From assembly GCF_000340215.1 (NCBI RefSeq), contig NW_006921537.1, positions 4,171,646-4,235,645 on the forward strand: a stretch of 64,000 nucleotides of DNA. The letters run 5' to 3'. Shown here piece by piece: positions 1-11,756 of this stretch (position 1 is the first letter of the stretch; every line of letters begins with the position of its first letter). The notes beneath the pieces are model-generated. The model searched no databases. It was not told where the DNA came from and saw nothing but the letters and a program-made list of their open reading frames with translations. Source of the stretch: Pseudocercospora fijiensis CIRAD86. Its lineage: Eukaryota; Ascomycota; Dothideomycetes; Mycosphaerellales; Mycosphaerellaceae. The position numbers and the translations under genes are program-made.

Positions 1-600
1 TTAGTTATGTCTTTAAAAGAGGCTTTAGCTTCCTATAAGTCCTATTTAGGTAAATAGCCTTACTATCTTAATAGGTACTCCTTCTTGCCCTACCTAGTCC
101 GATGCTTTAGGATACGTTCTATAGACTATAGCTCTTTACTATTAGCTAAGACTTCTTCTGACTTAGCAGGCGCTTTATCGCCTTCGCGCTAGTAGTATAG
201 TTTAAGGAGGGAGATATAGAAGGTGTTATAGATAGTATAATAGGGTAGAAGCTATAACTAGTAGGCCTAGCTATTGCCCTTCGGTTCTCGGATACGAAAT
301 AGGCTAATGTATCTTAGTGCGAGCTTAGGCCTTGTTTTACTATTAGGCGATAGGTATTTGCGGATGCGGAGGTTCTTAGTACTAAGTATAACTATGTCGC
401 CTTGTTTAAAGGTTATTAGTATATAACGCTTATCGTAGTAGGCCTTTTGATATTCTTAAGCCTTTGTTAACTTCTTAGCTATCTTAGCATAGATTTCTCG
501 CATCTTCTAGACACGTTCTATTGCCGCTAGTATCTCTAGTACTTGACGCGCTTCCCTTTCCTTACGCTCGGCCTCGAGCGAGGTAAATAGATCTTATAGC
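1..600 (-). pseudogene. End of chromovirus pol: GPY/F module and chromodomain remnant
   Basis: The minus strand at about 230-380 reads a GPY/F-like end of integrase (R-P-K-L-A-L-R-Y-I-S-L-F-R-I, followed by an NTFYISLLK block). At 1-170 it reads a chromodomain-like stretch: ERILKHR, then KKEYLLR**GYL, where the two stops sit in the slot normally occupied by the chromodomain W-K pair. In this family the chromodomain is thought to steer integration to histone-marked chromatin. The pseudogene is disabled by multiple in-frame stops. The chromodomain call is by motif order and a few conserved residues only. Confidence 0.7.
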
Positions 601-1650
601 AACGCGGCGTTTTAACCTATTATAGCTATATATAGTAAAACCTTAGTTAATAAGTGTATACTATTATTGTACACGAATTCTGTAGGCTATAGGAGATTAA
701 CCTAATCCTTAGGATTCTCGTTAATGTAACTGCGTAGGTACTGCTATAGGGTAGCATTCTATCTCTCTGTTTAACCGTTAGTCTATAGATAGAAGGCTGT
801 TAATAGCCGATGCTTTAGTCTTAGCTATAGGTATATTTCGCTCTAGTAGTGCGATATAAATGTCGAGCCCCTATCGGAGACTATCCTCTTAGGGGTTCCC
901 TAATAGGTATAGAAGATGTTAGTCTATAGCGCCTCTACTATATTAATAGCAGTCTAATCCTTACGCGCCGGGATATATCGAGCGCTATTAGTAAATCGAT
1001 CTACTATAACAAGGATAGCATTATATACGTCCTTGCTACCCCTACGCTTAGTAGGCGGAAGTCCTATAATAAAGTCTATTATAAGCTCTATAAATAGCTT
1101 CTTTAGAATAGGGAGTAAAGACAACTCGCCGAATAGTAAGTACTTCGGTGCTTTAACTCGTTAATATGCGGCATACGTGTCTACGTAGTCCTTTATATCC
1201 CGCTTACTATTTAGCTAGTAGTATATACGAGATACTAGCTCGTGCGACCTCTCTATACTATAGTAACCGGCAAGCTTACTATTATAGTATCGCTTAAGAA
1301 GTTCTTATCGGATCGAATGTTTAGCGGGGACATAGTATCTACCCTTAAACTTTAAATAACCTTTATTATCGATCGACTAATTGTTACTCTTACTAGATCG
1401 AGTCTCTCGCCTACTTATAAGCCTATCGATACGTTTAGTAGCAAAGGCGTCCCTCTACTAAGCACGTAATAGCTCGTCTATAAACGATCGACTATCCCTA
1501 TTTATAAGGTTATTTAATAGCACCCTCGCTATTAAACGAGGTACGCATTATATGTATCTAATAGCACTAGTAGCCGGATTAACTACATTAGTGCTTTAAT
1601 CGCTGTTACTATATATAGCGATATCGACTAGGGAGTTATTATAACTTCTC
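600..1650 (-). pseudogene. Integrase core remnant of the chromovirus
   Basis: At about 730-890 the minus strand reads DRGSTFISHY*SEIY, then LKHRLLTAFYL*TNG*TER*NATL*QYLRSY. This is the integrase block around the second catalytic Asp (DRGS) and the following T-A-F-H-P-Q-T-x-G-Q family motif. Each stop replaces a Trp or Gln expected in the family, the CpA/TpG change made by RIP. The zinc-binding N-terminus would lie further right, at about 1,300-1,600, and was not resolved. The gene is not functional. Confidence 0.85.
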
Positions 1651-2339
1651 CTATCTGTGTCCTTAGCCCTTGCCTTAACACGCACTATTAATATAGCAAG
1701 AGCATTAATATGCTTTAAGCTGTCGCGGAGTCCGGTAAGCCGCTTATCCTACGCGTACTTATTAATAACACGGGCTATAGCAATCTTATACTATAGGGTT
1801 AGAAACAAAGAATTAATAGATTGCTAAGTCTCGCTATTGTAATTAGGTCGCCTCGATAGGCTATTAGTAGGGTTACTTACGCCTAGCCGATATAATATAT
1901 TAAAATCGAACCTAGCAAGGTAGACGGCCTATCTAGCCTATCGACCTATAACCCTAGTAACCTTAGTAATGCTACGGAGGTTGTTATAGTCTATATAGAC
2001 CTGTATTGTATATTAAGCTCTATCGAGGTAGTGCCTCTAATACTTAAAGGCCTCGACAATAGCTAGTAGCTCTTGCTCGTAGGTCTCGTAGCGACGCTTA
2101 GTATTAATTATCTTCCTCGAGAAGAAGGCAATCGGGTACTAATAGTAGTCCTTGTCCGATTGTTGTAATATAATAGCTAATATAGCAAACTGTAAGGCGT
2201 TAGTCTTAATACGGATCTACCTATTTAGTACGAAATAGTGCAATAAGGGGACTTTAGTAAAGCGCTACTTCAAACCGTTAAAAGCGGCTTATGCTCTATT
2301 AGTCTATCTAAACTCTCTAGTTAGATTGGCCTTAGTTTT

Positions 2340-3203
2340 AGTAAGCTCGGTTAGGGGCATTACATACCGTAAATAGCCCTTAATAAAGCGACGATAGAAA
2401 TTAGCGAAGCCGAGGAACGACTACAGCTCCTTAATTAACGTAGGGACAGGCTATTTAGTAATAGTTTTAATCCGATTAGGATTAGCCTTAACACCCTTAG
2501 TTAATATAAGGAAGCCGAGGAATAATACCTCTTTAGTAGCAAAGGTGCATTTAGAAGGCTTGTAATACAAGCTATAGGTTCTTAGACGATCGAGCACCTT
2601 GCGGACTATAGCCTAGTACTCCGCAATATTAGGTAAGTATATATAAACTAGGATGTTATCTAGGTAAACTATACAGAGGTAATCTAATAGGCCTAATAGG
2701 GCCCGATTGATATAGGACTAGAATATAGTAGAGGCATTAGCTAGCCTAAATAGTATAACTAAGTACTTAAAATAGCTATAACGAGTGCGAAAGGCTGTCT
2801 TCTATTTATCGCCCTTACGAATACAGATGCGGTAATAGGCGTCCTTAATGTCTAATATAGTGTAGTAGTAGGCACTAGAAAGGCGATCGAGAGTCTTATT
2901 AATAAGCGGAAGTAGATAGCGGTCTTTAATAGTAATAGCATTAAGTCTACGGTAATTAATATATAGGCGTAGGCTACTATCCTTCTTTAGTACGAATAGG
3001 ATAGGGGCGCTAGTAGGGCTATTACTATACCGTATCCGGCTATTAGCTAGGTTTTCCTCTAGATACTTACGCAATATAGTAAGCTCTCGTTTACTAAGGT
3101 TGTAGAGGGGGCTAAAAGGAACCTCTTTGCCCTCTATAATGTTAATCTTATAATCCGTCTCTTTAAATATAGGCAATGTCGATGCTAAGTAGTGTTTAAA
3201 CAC
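2340..3203 (-). pseudogene. Reverse transcriptase remnant (chromovirus copy 1)
   Basis: This is the longest surviving frame of the element: 133 codons from 3,203 to 2,802. It carries the gypsy RT N-terminal blocks: a GKEVPFSPLYNLS segment, SAPILFVLKKDSSLRLYINYRRLN, then ITIKDRYLLPLINKTLDRL and LDIKDAYYRICIRKGDK. After 2,802 the frame meets stops. The downstream palm and RNase H sequence (to about 1,800) is recognisable only in pieces. The open frame survives by chance, because Trp and Gln codons are sparse in this part. No start codon relevance is implied for the ATG at 3,203. Confidence 0.9.
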
Positions 3204-3599
3204 ATCGATATAGGTCTCTCGAATAGGCTCTAGTATACGAGAGAGCTAATTAGGGTCTATGCTATTAGGGGGTATAGGTTTATCGTTATCTCTACCGAGA
3301 AGATTAGCTATCGGATTAGCTAAGGCAGGTATTAGATTGCCAATAAATAGGACCCTAATATCGTTAGGGTACTCGCTAATATTAATGTGTTTAATGTCCT
3401 CTTTCCTAGCGATCCTAAATCGCTACTATTAAAGGCCTAGGTCTATAACTATAGCGTAGTACTTAAGAACAGGGTTACTAATAACAATATCGGAGGGGAG
3501 GCTATCTATATCTACCGTATAGGCAGTAAAGTCTAGTAGGCGTTCATTTCCGAGGTCGTCCTTTAGAACTATAGGAATATAGTAGGCCCTATAGGTCAA

Positions 3600-3830
3600 G
3601 TGCCGAGCGTTATTAAACTAAGCAAGGGTTAGTAGGTTAGTCCTAGGCAATTGTCGAAGGTCTAATTACTTAGCTAGGCGATAGCTAATAAGGGCACTAA
3701 CTGAATTTCCTAGATCTAGTATAACCTTAGTCTTATAGTTAGTTCTATACGTGTCCGATACGAGACAGGTACGTATAATAGCTAGTATAATATCGATAGT
3801 CTTACGCCGTACAAGGCTAATAGTTAGTGC
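3600..3830 (-). pseudogene. Retroviral-type aspartic protease remnant
   Basis: The minus strand near 3,730-3,640 reads LDLGNSVSALISYRLAK*LDL, in which DLG sits at the position of the catalytic D-S/T-G triad of gypsy proteases. It is followed by the usual hydrophobic 'ALISYRLA' strand. It lies between the gag zinc knuckle and RT as expected. The same segment recurs in copy 2 at about 6,690-6,800. The active-site Ser/Thr is not visible and the frame has stops, so this is a relic. Confidence 0.6.
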
Positions 3831-3943
3831 GGCGCTTATTCTTTTTTCGAAGGTTAGCCTATAGGGGTAGCGTTAGCGGCTAAGAGGTGCTTTCGGTACT
3901 TAGCGGTAGTATAGTCGACTCGGGCCTAGTCTCGAGGTCTATT

Positions 3944-3985
3944 ATATTAGCCTAGTAAATAAGTAGTGCTGTTACAATTGAAGCA
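3944..3985 (-). pseudogene. Gag CCHC zinc knuckle with RIP changes
   Basis: The minus strand reads C-F-N-C-N-S-T-T-Y-L-L-G-*-Y. The spacing fits CX2CX4HX4C exactly if the first Tyr was the His and the last Tyr the final Cys. Both changes (CAT to TAT, TGT to TAT) are CpA/TpG transitions. In copy 2 (about 7,030-7,065) the second Cys is also Tyr. This fixes the gag/pol boundary and the minus orientation of both copies. Confidence 0.75.
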
Positions 3986-4966
3986 CTTGTATCTAGTTAA
4001 GGCACCGCTAGGTCCGCTCGAATTAGTGCTAGAATTAGATAAACGATTAGGGGTATATAGAAATAAGCCCCTTCCTTATCCTCTTCCTCGCTAGGGGTTT
4101 CTACTATAGTATCGGCCCCTACCCCTTCTACGTTAGTCGTTACTGTTTCTATTATTAGCAGTATTAGTTTAGAGAGTACCTCCTTAGTTTCTACCGCGGC
4201 TACGGTTAGTAGATAGTCGTATCTTAGATTCTAACCGTTGCTATAGCTGTACTATACGCTCTATAGTTTCCACTTCGATTATAAATTGAATTCGTATAAG
4301 ATTAGCCTATTCGAATACACGGCGGCGGTCTAATTCAAGGATAAGCTCCTACCTTAATTTAGGGCGTATTTCGGAGATCTATATAGAGTCGGTCTTAGCC
4401 GGGAGGTCGTCTTCGAGGGTCTTTAAATAGGCTTTAAATAAGCGAGCCGATTGATTAGTTTTTTGTTTAGCTCGAAGGTACTAGTCCTAAGCATATTGTT
4501 GCCTTAGTATAGGGTTTCTAAGGGTGTTTAGTATAACGGTCTTGTAGTCTTGCTATTAAATAGCGGTCTAGTCGTAAAGGGAATCAAAATAGTTATCCTA
4601 TATACGCTTAGGGTCGCTATTAATATACTGTATAGCGTATACGACTAAGGAATAGTCGTCTAGTAGCGCTCTTAGTACGTTGCGCTAGTTAAGCTTACAG
4701 TTACGAATGTAGTCGTTGTACTACTTTCGGCTAGAGCTATTAAATATAGTGCAGTCCTTAAGTTTAGCATCCTTCTTCTAGACTAGGACTAGTAGTAAGG
4801 ATTCTAAGGAAGGCCCTACTATCGGCTTAGTGTTAGTTGTTAGGGCCTCCTAAAGGCGGCGAATTTCGAGGAGGTTGTCCTTTAGCTATTGTTCTTAACG
4901 TAGAGCAGCGAGCCTGTTTTAGGTAGCTTCTTAAAGTCTCGCTACTAGCTAGGGGCTAAAGGCTAG

Positions 4967-5215
4967 TTAGCTATATCGTCGATTGATAATATTGTTAAGT
5001 ATATCGTTAATAGGCAACTCTAGGTCGTCGCCTAGAATTACAGGTTCTTCGGCAGGCCTAGTAGTAGGCTCTTTAGTAGGAGGCACTTTAGTAGGTACTT
5101 TAGTAGGCACTTTAGTAGGTACTGTGCTACTAGCGTTGTCGTTACTAGCGCTACTAGCGGCAGCACGGTTGTTATTGCTTCGTAATAAGCCGGCTATTAT
5201 AATAGGGGGTAACAC
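4967..5215 (-). pseudogene. Gag N-terminal fragment with a tandem VPTK repeat
   Basis: An 82-codon open stretch contains a run of (V-P-T-K) units, encoded by a 12-bp tandem repeat at about 5,079-5,132, then an acidic segment (ILGDDLELPINDIL). Copy 2 has the acidic segment (8,050-8,110) but lacks most of the VPTK units, so the array expanded or contracted between copies. It lies upstream of the zinc knuckle in the element's own orientation, which fits gag. It could also be non-coding leader sequence. Confidence 0.4.
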
Positions 5216-5668
5216 TAATAATGTATTATAGGCCCCTAAGATACGGATATAGCGGAATTAGTAGATATCGGCTTAGTGCGATTGATTTAGTATAATAGGC
5301 CGTATAGAAGGCCTTGCTTAATAATTAGTACGGTTGTTTCGATAGAATAGTACGTATAGGTCCCGTTCTTCGGGCGTAATATAGTTAGATTAACGATTTT
5401 CGTAGCTATACCGCTAAAAGCTTAAAATAAGGACTATCTAGCTACTGCCCTTAAAGGGTAGATCGAATACTATATAAGAAGGGTTACGTTAGCAGGTAGA
5501 TAGGGTAATAGTAGGTATAGGTAGTATTCGATAGAGATCTAAGAGGAGAGGGAGGAAGGCAGGCTAGTTAGCCTAACGCTAAGCGCTAAGCCCTGCCTAA
5601 GGCACTAAGACCCTAGCTTTACTAGGCCTAATTACATACTAATTACGTATAGCCTCTTTAGCTCTAAC

Positions 5669-8660
5669 ACTAGTACTCCGCAATATTAGGTAAATAGGTG
5701 TAAACTAGGATGTTATCTAGGTAAACTATATAGAGATAGTCTAATAGGCCTAATAGGGCCCTATTAATATAGGACTAGAAGGTTGTAGAGGTATTAGCTA
5801 GCCTAAATAGCATAACTAAGTACTCGAAATAGCTATAACGAGTGTAGAAGGCCGTCTTCTATTCGTCGCCCTTACGAATACAGATATAGTAATAGGCGTC
5901 CTTAATGTCTAATATAGTATAGTAGTAGGTACTAGAAAGGCGATCGAGGGTCTTATTAATAAGCGGAAGTAGACAGCGGTCTTTAATAGTAACAGTATTA
6001 AGTCTACGATAGTTAATACATAGGCGTAGGCTACTATCCTTCTTTAGAACAAACAGGATTAGTGCACTAGTAGGGCTATTACTATACTAGATTCGACTAT
6101 TAGCTAGGTTCTTATCTAAGTACTTACGTAGCATAGCAAGCTCGCGTTTACTAAGGTTATAAAGCGGCCTAAAAGGGACCTCTTTGCCCTCTATAATATT
6201 AATTTTGTAATCCGTCTCTTTAAATATAGGCAATGTCGATGCTAGGTAGTATTTAAATACGTTAATATAGGTCTCTCGAATAGGCTATAGTATACGAGCA
6301 AGCTAATTAGGGTCTATGCTATTAGGGGGCATAGGTTTATCGTTATCTCTACCGAGAAGATTAGCCGTTAGATTAGCTAAGGCAGGTATTAGGTTGCTAA
6401 TAAACAGGACCCTAATATCGTTAGGGCATTCGCTAGTATTAATATATTTAATGTCCTCTTTCCTAGCGATTCTAAATCGCTACTATTAAAGGCCTAAGTC
6501 TATAGTTATAGCGTAGTGCTTAAGAATAGGGTTGCTAATAACAATAGTAGCTCCCCTATATAGGTTGTCTATGTCTACTACGTAGGCAGTAAAGTCTAGT
6601 AGGCGTTCATTTCCGAGGTCGTCCTTTAGAACTATAGGAATATAGTAGGCCCTATAGGTTAAGTGCCGAGCGTTATTAAACTAAGCAAGGGTTAGTAGGT
6701 TAGCTCTATTTAATTGTCGAAGGTCTAGTTGCTTAGCTAGGCGATAGCTAGCAAGGGCACTAACTGAATTTCCTAGGTCTAGTATAACCTTAGTCTTATA
6801 GTTAGTTCTATACGTGTCCTATATAAGGTAGGTGTATATAATAGCTAGCATAATGTCGATAGTTTTACGCCGTATAAGGCTAATAGTTAGTACGGCGCTT
6901 ATTCTTTTTTCGACTAATTAGAAGGACCGATAGGGGTAGCGTTAGCGGCTAAAAGGTGCTTTCGGTATTTAGTAGTAGTACGGTCGATTCGGGCCTAGTT
7001 CTTAGGTTTGTCGCATTAGCCTAGTAAATAGCTAGTGCTATTATAGTTAAAGCACTTCAATCCGGTTAGGAGATTGCTATAGCCGCTATTGCTGCTATTA
7101 TTAGTTAAGCGATTAGTATTATAGGGATACGAGCCCCTTCTACGGCCCCTATTATAGCCTTCTCTATATAGCCGCCGGCTACGGCCTCTTCTACGGTTAT
7201 TGCTACTATTTCTATTATTAGCATTATTGTTTTAGGTAGAACCTTAGTTTCCTCCTCGGCTACGGTTGCTACGGTTAGTACTAGCTAGTCGGATCCTCGA
7301 TTCTAGTCGTTACTAGAGCTAAATAGCTCGTTTAGCTATTTCTACTTCGACTATAATTAAATACGTATTAGATTAGCCTATTTAAACATACGGCGGCGGT
7401 CTAATTTAAGGACTAGTTCCTATCTTAGTTTAGGTCGTATCTTAGATATCTAGATAGAGTCGGTTTTAGGTAGCAAATCGTCCTTAAGGGTCTTTAGATA
7501 GGCCTCGAAGGATCGAGAGGTTTAGTCGGCCTTTTGTTTAGTACGTAGGTATTAGTCTTAGGCGTGCTACTAGCGCAATATAGGGTTACTAAGGGTGTTT
7601 AGCATAATAGTCTTATAGTCTTGCTACTAAATAGCGGTCTAATTATTAAGGGAGTTAAAATAGTTATCCTAGGTACGTTTTAGGTCGCTATTAATGTACT
7701 ATATAGCATAGACGACTAATAAGTAGTTATCTAGCAGTACTCTTAGTATATTGCGCTAGTTAAGCTCGTAGTTACGGATGTAGTCGTTATATTGTTTTCG
7801 ACTAGAGCTATTAAATATAGTATAGTCCTTAAGTTTAGCATCCTTCTTTTAGACTAAAACAGATAGAAAGGAAGGCCCTACTATTAGTTTAGTATTAGTT
7901 GCTAGGGCTTCCTATAGGCGATAAATCTCGAGGAGGTTATCCTTTAGCTATTGTTCTTAACGTAAGGCAGTAAGCCTATTCTAAGTAGCTTCTTAAAGTC
8001 TCGCTATCGGCTAGGGGCTAAAGGCTAGTTAGCTATATCGTCGATTAATAATGTTATTAAAAATGTCGTTAATAGGCAATTCTAGATCGTTACCTAGAAT
8101 TATAGGTTCTTTATTAATAGGCTCTATACTACTAGTGTTGTTATTGCTAGCGCTGCTAGCGGCGCTACGGTTATTATTATTACTTCGTAATAAGCTAGCT
8201 ATTATAATAAAAGGTAATACTAATAATATATTATAGGCCCCTATAGTGCGGATATAGCGGAATTAGCGAGTATCGGTCTAGTACGGTTGACTTAGTATAA
8301 TAGGCCGTATAGAAGACCTTGCTTAATAATTAGTATAGTTATTCTAATAGAATAGTACGTATAGATCCCGCCTCGGGCGTAATATAGTTAGATTAACGGT
8401 TTTCGTAGCTATACCGCTAAAAGCTTGAAATAAGGACTATCTAGCTACTACCCTTAAAGGGTAGATCGAATACTATATAAGAAGGGTTATATTAGTAGGT
8501 AGATAGGGTAGTAGTAGGTATAAGTAGTATTCGATAAGGATCTAGGAGGAGAGAAAGGAAGGTAGGAGAGTTAGCCTAACGCTAAGCGCCAAGCCCTGCC
8601 TAAGGCATTAAGACCCTAGCTTTACTCGGCCTAGTTATATACTAATTACGTATAGCCTCT
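5669..8660 (-). mobile_element. RIP-degraded Ty3/gypsy chromovirus, copy 2 (truncated in RT)
   Basis: The block is collinear with copy 1 (5,672-8,658 matches about 2,618-5,668) and has the same orientation. It covers part of RT (about 5,670-6,260), the protease region, the zinc knuckle and gag. Integrase and chromodomain are missing: the join with copy 1 at about 5,670 falls inside RT. The copies differ mostly by C/T and G/A changes, so RIP damaged them largely after duplication. No LTR was resolved at the right end. Confidence 0.85.
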
Positions 8661-9110
8661 TTAGCCCTAATAAAGAGCCTCCTTATCGTAGATATCGGTA
8701 GGTATATAGTCTTATAGTCTCCTAGCCTCCGAGCCGCTAAAATCCGGGATTTTATTCGACTTTATATAGATAACTAGCCTTAGTATATAGAAGATTAATA
8801 CTATAGTTCTTAAATTAGCGAATGCTTTATATAGGGATATATTATCTTCTTATTAAGGCGTAGGACCCTTTTTCTAGGTTTGTCTTTCTAGAATATAGTC
8901 GTAATACTATAGAGGTAAATATCTAAATCTAATATAGGTAATTATATAGGATACGCCTAGTTTAGTTTTAGGCGCTCTACTATAGGCTTTATATAGACCG
9001 CTAATACACATACAGAATAGTCTACTTAGCAAAGAATAATGTAAGAGCTACGTAATGAGAATAGTAGTCACTCAATGATATAGAAGGAAGTTTATAGTAC
9101 GAGTTAGAAG
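8661..9110. other. TA-rich RIP-affected transition zone
   Basis: No coding signal is seen. The composition shifts from the TAG/CTA-rich repeat to normal GC-rich sequence between about 9,000 and 9,110, where CA and TG dinucleotides reappear. It would hold the 5' leader and LTR of chromovirus copy 2, but I could not find a matching second LTR in the window. Confidence 0.4.
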
Positions 9111-9472
9111 GTCCAAGCAGTCTACAAAGCGGGGCGCCTGAAAGGAGGTAGGCCCAGCCTTCATAAGCCGCACAAGCTTCCGACATCCTGCCCGACCCCG
9201 ACCCCTCGCCCCACTTTCAAATTGTTGCAATGCCTGCCACCTTCCCAAACATGCAACGAAACATCTTCACTGCTATTCGTAAGATCCTTTGACGTGGCCG
9301 AAACACTCTGCCACGCCGCCGACACACTCGCATGCCCGCCTTTGTCCGGGAGATCGGCAATGCTGTGATATGGTCCTACGCGGAGGAGAGATGGCGCGTA
9401 GTGCCATTATGGTCGCCTCTATTTCCTTTCCACCACGCTCTCCCTCAAAATTTCCTATGCCCGTCTGCGGCC

Positions 9473-10026
9473 ATGAGCTCCGTACCCGAAAAAGGCAATG
9501 GCGGTAACTGCAACCTAGACCCAGAGCTGGAGAAGAAGGTACCAGCGCCGCTGGCAGATGCCATACGATCTCCAGCTCCGGTCTCCTCGGAATTTTAGGA
9601 ATGGCCCTAATAATCGGTCTCCCCCTCGACAACAACACAGGTCGTCTCGCAGGCTACTCCTTCACCCAAGCCACCGCAACCCCCTTCGTCGCCTTCCTCT
9701 CCCTAATCTCCACCAACGTTGCCGGCTACACGAAAAAGACCACCGTCGCGGCCATGTATTTGATCGCGTATTGTGTTGGGAATATCATTGGACCGCAAAC
9801 TTTCAGACCGAAACATGCGCCGAGATATGTTCCGGCTGAGATTGTGATTCTTTGGTGTTATGGGGTGGGGCTGGGGATTATGTTGTTTATTTATCTTTGG
9901 TGTAGGAAAGAGAATAGCAGGAAGGCGGAGATTACAGCGCGGCCTGCGTATCAGAAATTAGAGAATCAGGAGTTTTCGGATTTGACTGATAATGAGAATC
10001 CGGAGTTTGTTTATAGTTGGAGATAG
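9473..10026 (+). pseudogene. Truncated allantoate permease-like MFS transporter (Dal5 / anion:cation symporter family)
   Basis: The open frame from 9,601 (and in frame from about 9,575) reads the C-terminal third of a Dal5-family transporter: a GRLAGYSFTQA loop, then SLISTNVAGYTKKTTVAAMYLIAYCVGNIIGPQTF, a last membrane segment (ILWCYGVGLGIMLFIYLWC) and a charged tail ending E-N-P-E-F. Family members have about 500 residues and 12 membrane segments, so some 350 residues are missing. A separate short frame starting at 9,473 (MSSVPEKG...LEKKVPAPLADAIRS) resembles a hydrophilic permease N-terminus and may be the real start, which would imply an internal deletion. It converges on allantoicase, which acts on the same substrate. 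Probably non-functional. Confidence 0.8.
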
Positions 10027-10146
10027 TAGTACTTGTGATGAATGATGAGACTTTCATGCATTACACGCCTTCTTGATTTGCCCTCGAATACCATGATGCC
10101 CGACACAATCTTCCCATTACTCGCTCTCGCTGAGATGCCTACTCTC

Positions 10147-11294
10147 TTACGCCCTCTTACCAAAAACCCTTATCCTCTTCACCCCACCATCCGGAATAAT
10201 AACCAATTTCGCAAACCCATACTTCCTCCCCTCCACCTCCTTCAACTCCTTTCCAGCAACATACTCATGTTCCCGATCCGGTCCCGGCTTAACCGGACTC
10301 AAAACCTCCACCCACCCCTTATCCTCATGTCCCGGCACGCGACTCCCATCCCTCTCCGCAGCAAAAACCTGCACCTTCTGCGGAAAATTCCCTCGAAAAT
10401 GCGCCGTATCAACCACAACCTTCACAATCTGACCCGGAGTCCCTAATTTTATGATCGTCCAATCGATATGTTCGCCTCGGCTTCTCTTCGTCTCCCATCC
10501 ATCACCCATATCCACACCCCGTCCGGGGAGGAGTAAATTATCTTTTGTTCCGAAATGTTGGTCGCTGCAGGAAACTGCTACGCCGCCGTTGACTGTAGCT
10601 GCCAAATCGAAAATTGCATTCACGTCTTGGGGCAAGACTGGAACTACGTCTCCAAAGAGTCGGAACCTGGCGATGCCGCCGTCTGGGTACATCAGTAAAC
10701 GGACGTGAGTGTAGGGATTTTCCGTGATGCTGGGGAGTTTCCAGGCTTGTCTACGACTGGGACCACAGGGTTGTTTTTCTAGGATCGTTTCCCATTTTCT
10801 GTATTCCTTTTTCGAGACTTCTGAGTCGGCGACATCTTCTGTGTTGAAGGTTCCTTGGACCGCGATCTCGGGTGCATGGTTTCCGTCGAAGAATGCTGTG
10901 TCGATTTCTACGCCTCTTACTTTTCCACTCGCGACGCCGAGTTTGATTACCACCCAATCGTATTCTTCTGTGTTATGGCGTCGGGTCTCCCAGCCGTCGT
11001 ACCAGGCTCCGGCGTAGGTGAAGACGCCTGGTTTGCGGATTGGCGGGGTGGGTGTGGTGAGGTTCTCGGCCGCGGCGAACCATTCGTCGGAGAAGGAAAG
11101 GATTTTGGAGCCAAGTGCTTTGTTTACGAGGTCTGTAGAGTCAGTAATCAGAGGGATTGGAACTTGACGTGTGATTGTGATATACCAATGCTGCTGGATT
11201 TGAACGTTGAATCGATTTCTTGTGCGGGAATAGCTTTGATCGCAGCATTGAGTGCATCTTGAGCGGCGTCTGGAGTAAAGACTTGGGCTTCCAT
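10147..11294 (-). CDS. Allantoicase (EC 3.5.3.4), two exons
   Basis: The enzyme hydrolyses allantoate to ureidoglycolate and urea in purine breakdown. Exon 1 is 11,294-11,186 and exon 2 is 11,132-10,147. The 53-bp intron has GTATAT, an ACTGACT branch site and CTACAG, and joins ...FKSSSI to DLVNKALGSKILSFSDEWFA. The product is 364 aa, the usual length. The two tandem allantoicase domains are clear: IRKPGVFTYAGAWYDGWETRR...DWVVIKLG, and later the paralogous VDMGDGWETKRSRGEHIDWTIIKLG. I chose the ATG at 11,294 because it gives the family's N-terminus. An in-frame ATG at 11,384 would add 30 unrelated residues. It lies tail to tail with the broken allantoate permease, which suggests a former uptake-plus-catabolism pair, usually under nitrogen control. 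A second, partial copy lies at 14,691-15,318. Confidence 0.93.
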
Positions 11295-11756
11295 TCCGAC
11301 AGATTCTGCACTTAGATGGGTGAGCAGTACGTATGAAGCAGCTGGAGGGATGTTCGTGTTTTGGTGGGATGTGTTACGATGCATCTAGCTTATCGATAGC
11401 AGTAGTTTCCTCGGCCTTTGAAGGCAATGTCGGCCGGCTGCGACAGGCAGAGGGATAGGGTCTCGTGTCGTGTTAAGCTGTGCTGTGCAATCATGGTGGC
11501 GCCAGTCTATAAGATGAGACTAACCTACTCGATATGATCGAGTAAAGGTATGCCAAGTAGCCCGGAAAACTTTTGTGACATGGCATTTTGAAGCACGGCA
11601 TCGCAGACTTGGGTATAATCGAACGGCAGAGTCGAGCCGATGGGCAATTCGAACGAGATAGCAAGGCTGTCGTTGCGGTGCACATGACACGAATGAAGTC
11701 GTCGAATGGATGGACGACTGCGTACGAAATTGAGGTACATTGAGCGATTGCTTTCA
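11295..11756. other. Intergenic between allantoicase and the ankyrin-DIL gene
   Basis: Both neighbours run on the minus strand, so this holds the allantoicase promoter and the 3' UTR of the ankyrin-DIL gene. Short frames present here have no recognisable domain. No RNA gene or repeat was seen. Confidence 0.5.

Larger units (their letters stand above)
1..5668 (-). mobile_element. RIP-degraded Ty3/gypsy chromovirus, copy 1 (3' end outside the window)
   Basis: Reading the minus strand from right to left gives the gypsy order: gag (about 5,230-3,940), aspartic protease, reverse transcriptase, integrase and a C-terminal chromodomain that runs to the window edge. No frame is open for long. Nearly all stops are TAG or TAA at positions where the family has Trp or Gln, and CpA/TpG are almost absent, as RIP leaves. 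The internal part from about 2,618 to 5,668 is repeated at 5,672-8,658. The LTR and 3' end would lie left of base 1 and are not seen. No intact product is expected. Assignment to the chromovirus clade rests on the chromodomain remnant. Confidence 0.9.

Noticed and set aside
4983..5231. 82-codon plus-strand frame and its relative at 8,051-8,236
   Set aside because: Antisense shadows of the low-complexity gag region, Leu/Ala-rich by composition.
8661..9110. LTR of chromovirus copy 2
   Set aside because: No second copy of this stretch is present in the window and no TG...CA ends or primer site could be shown after RIP.
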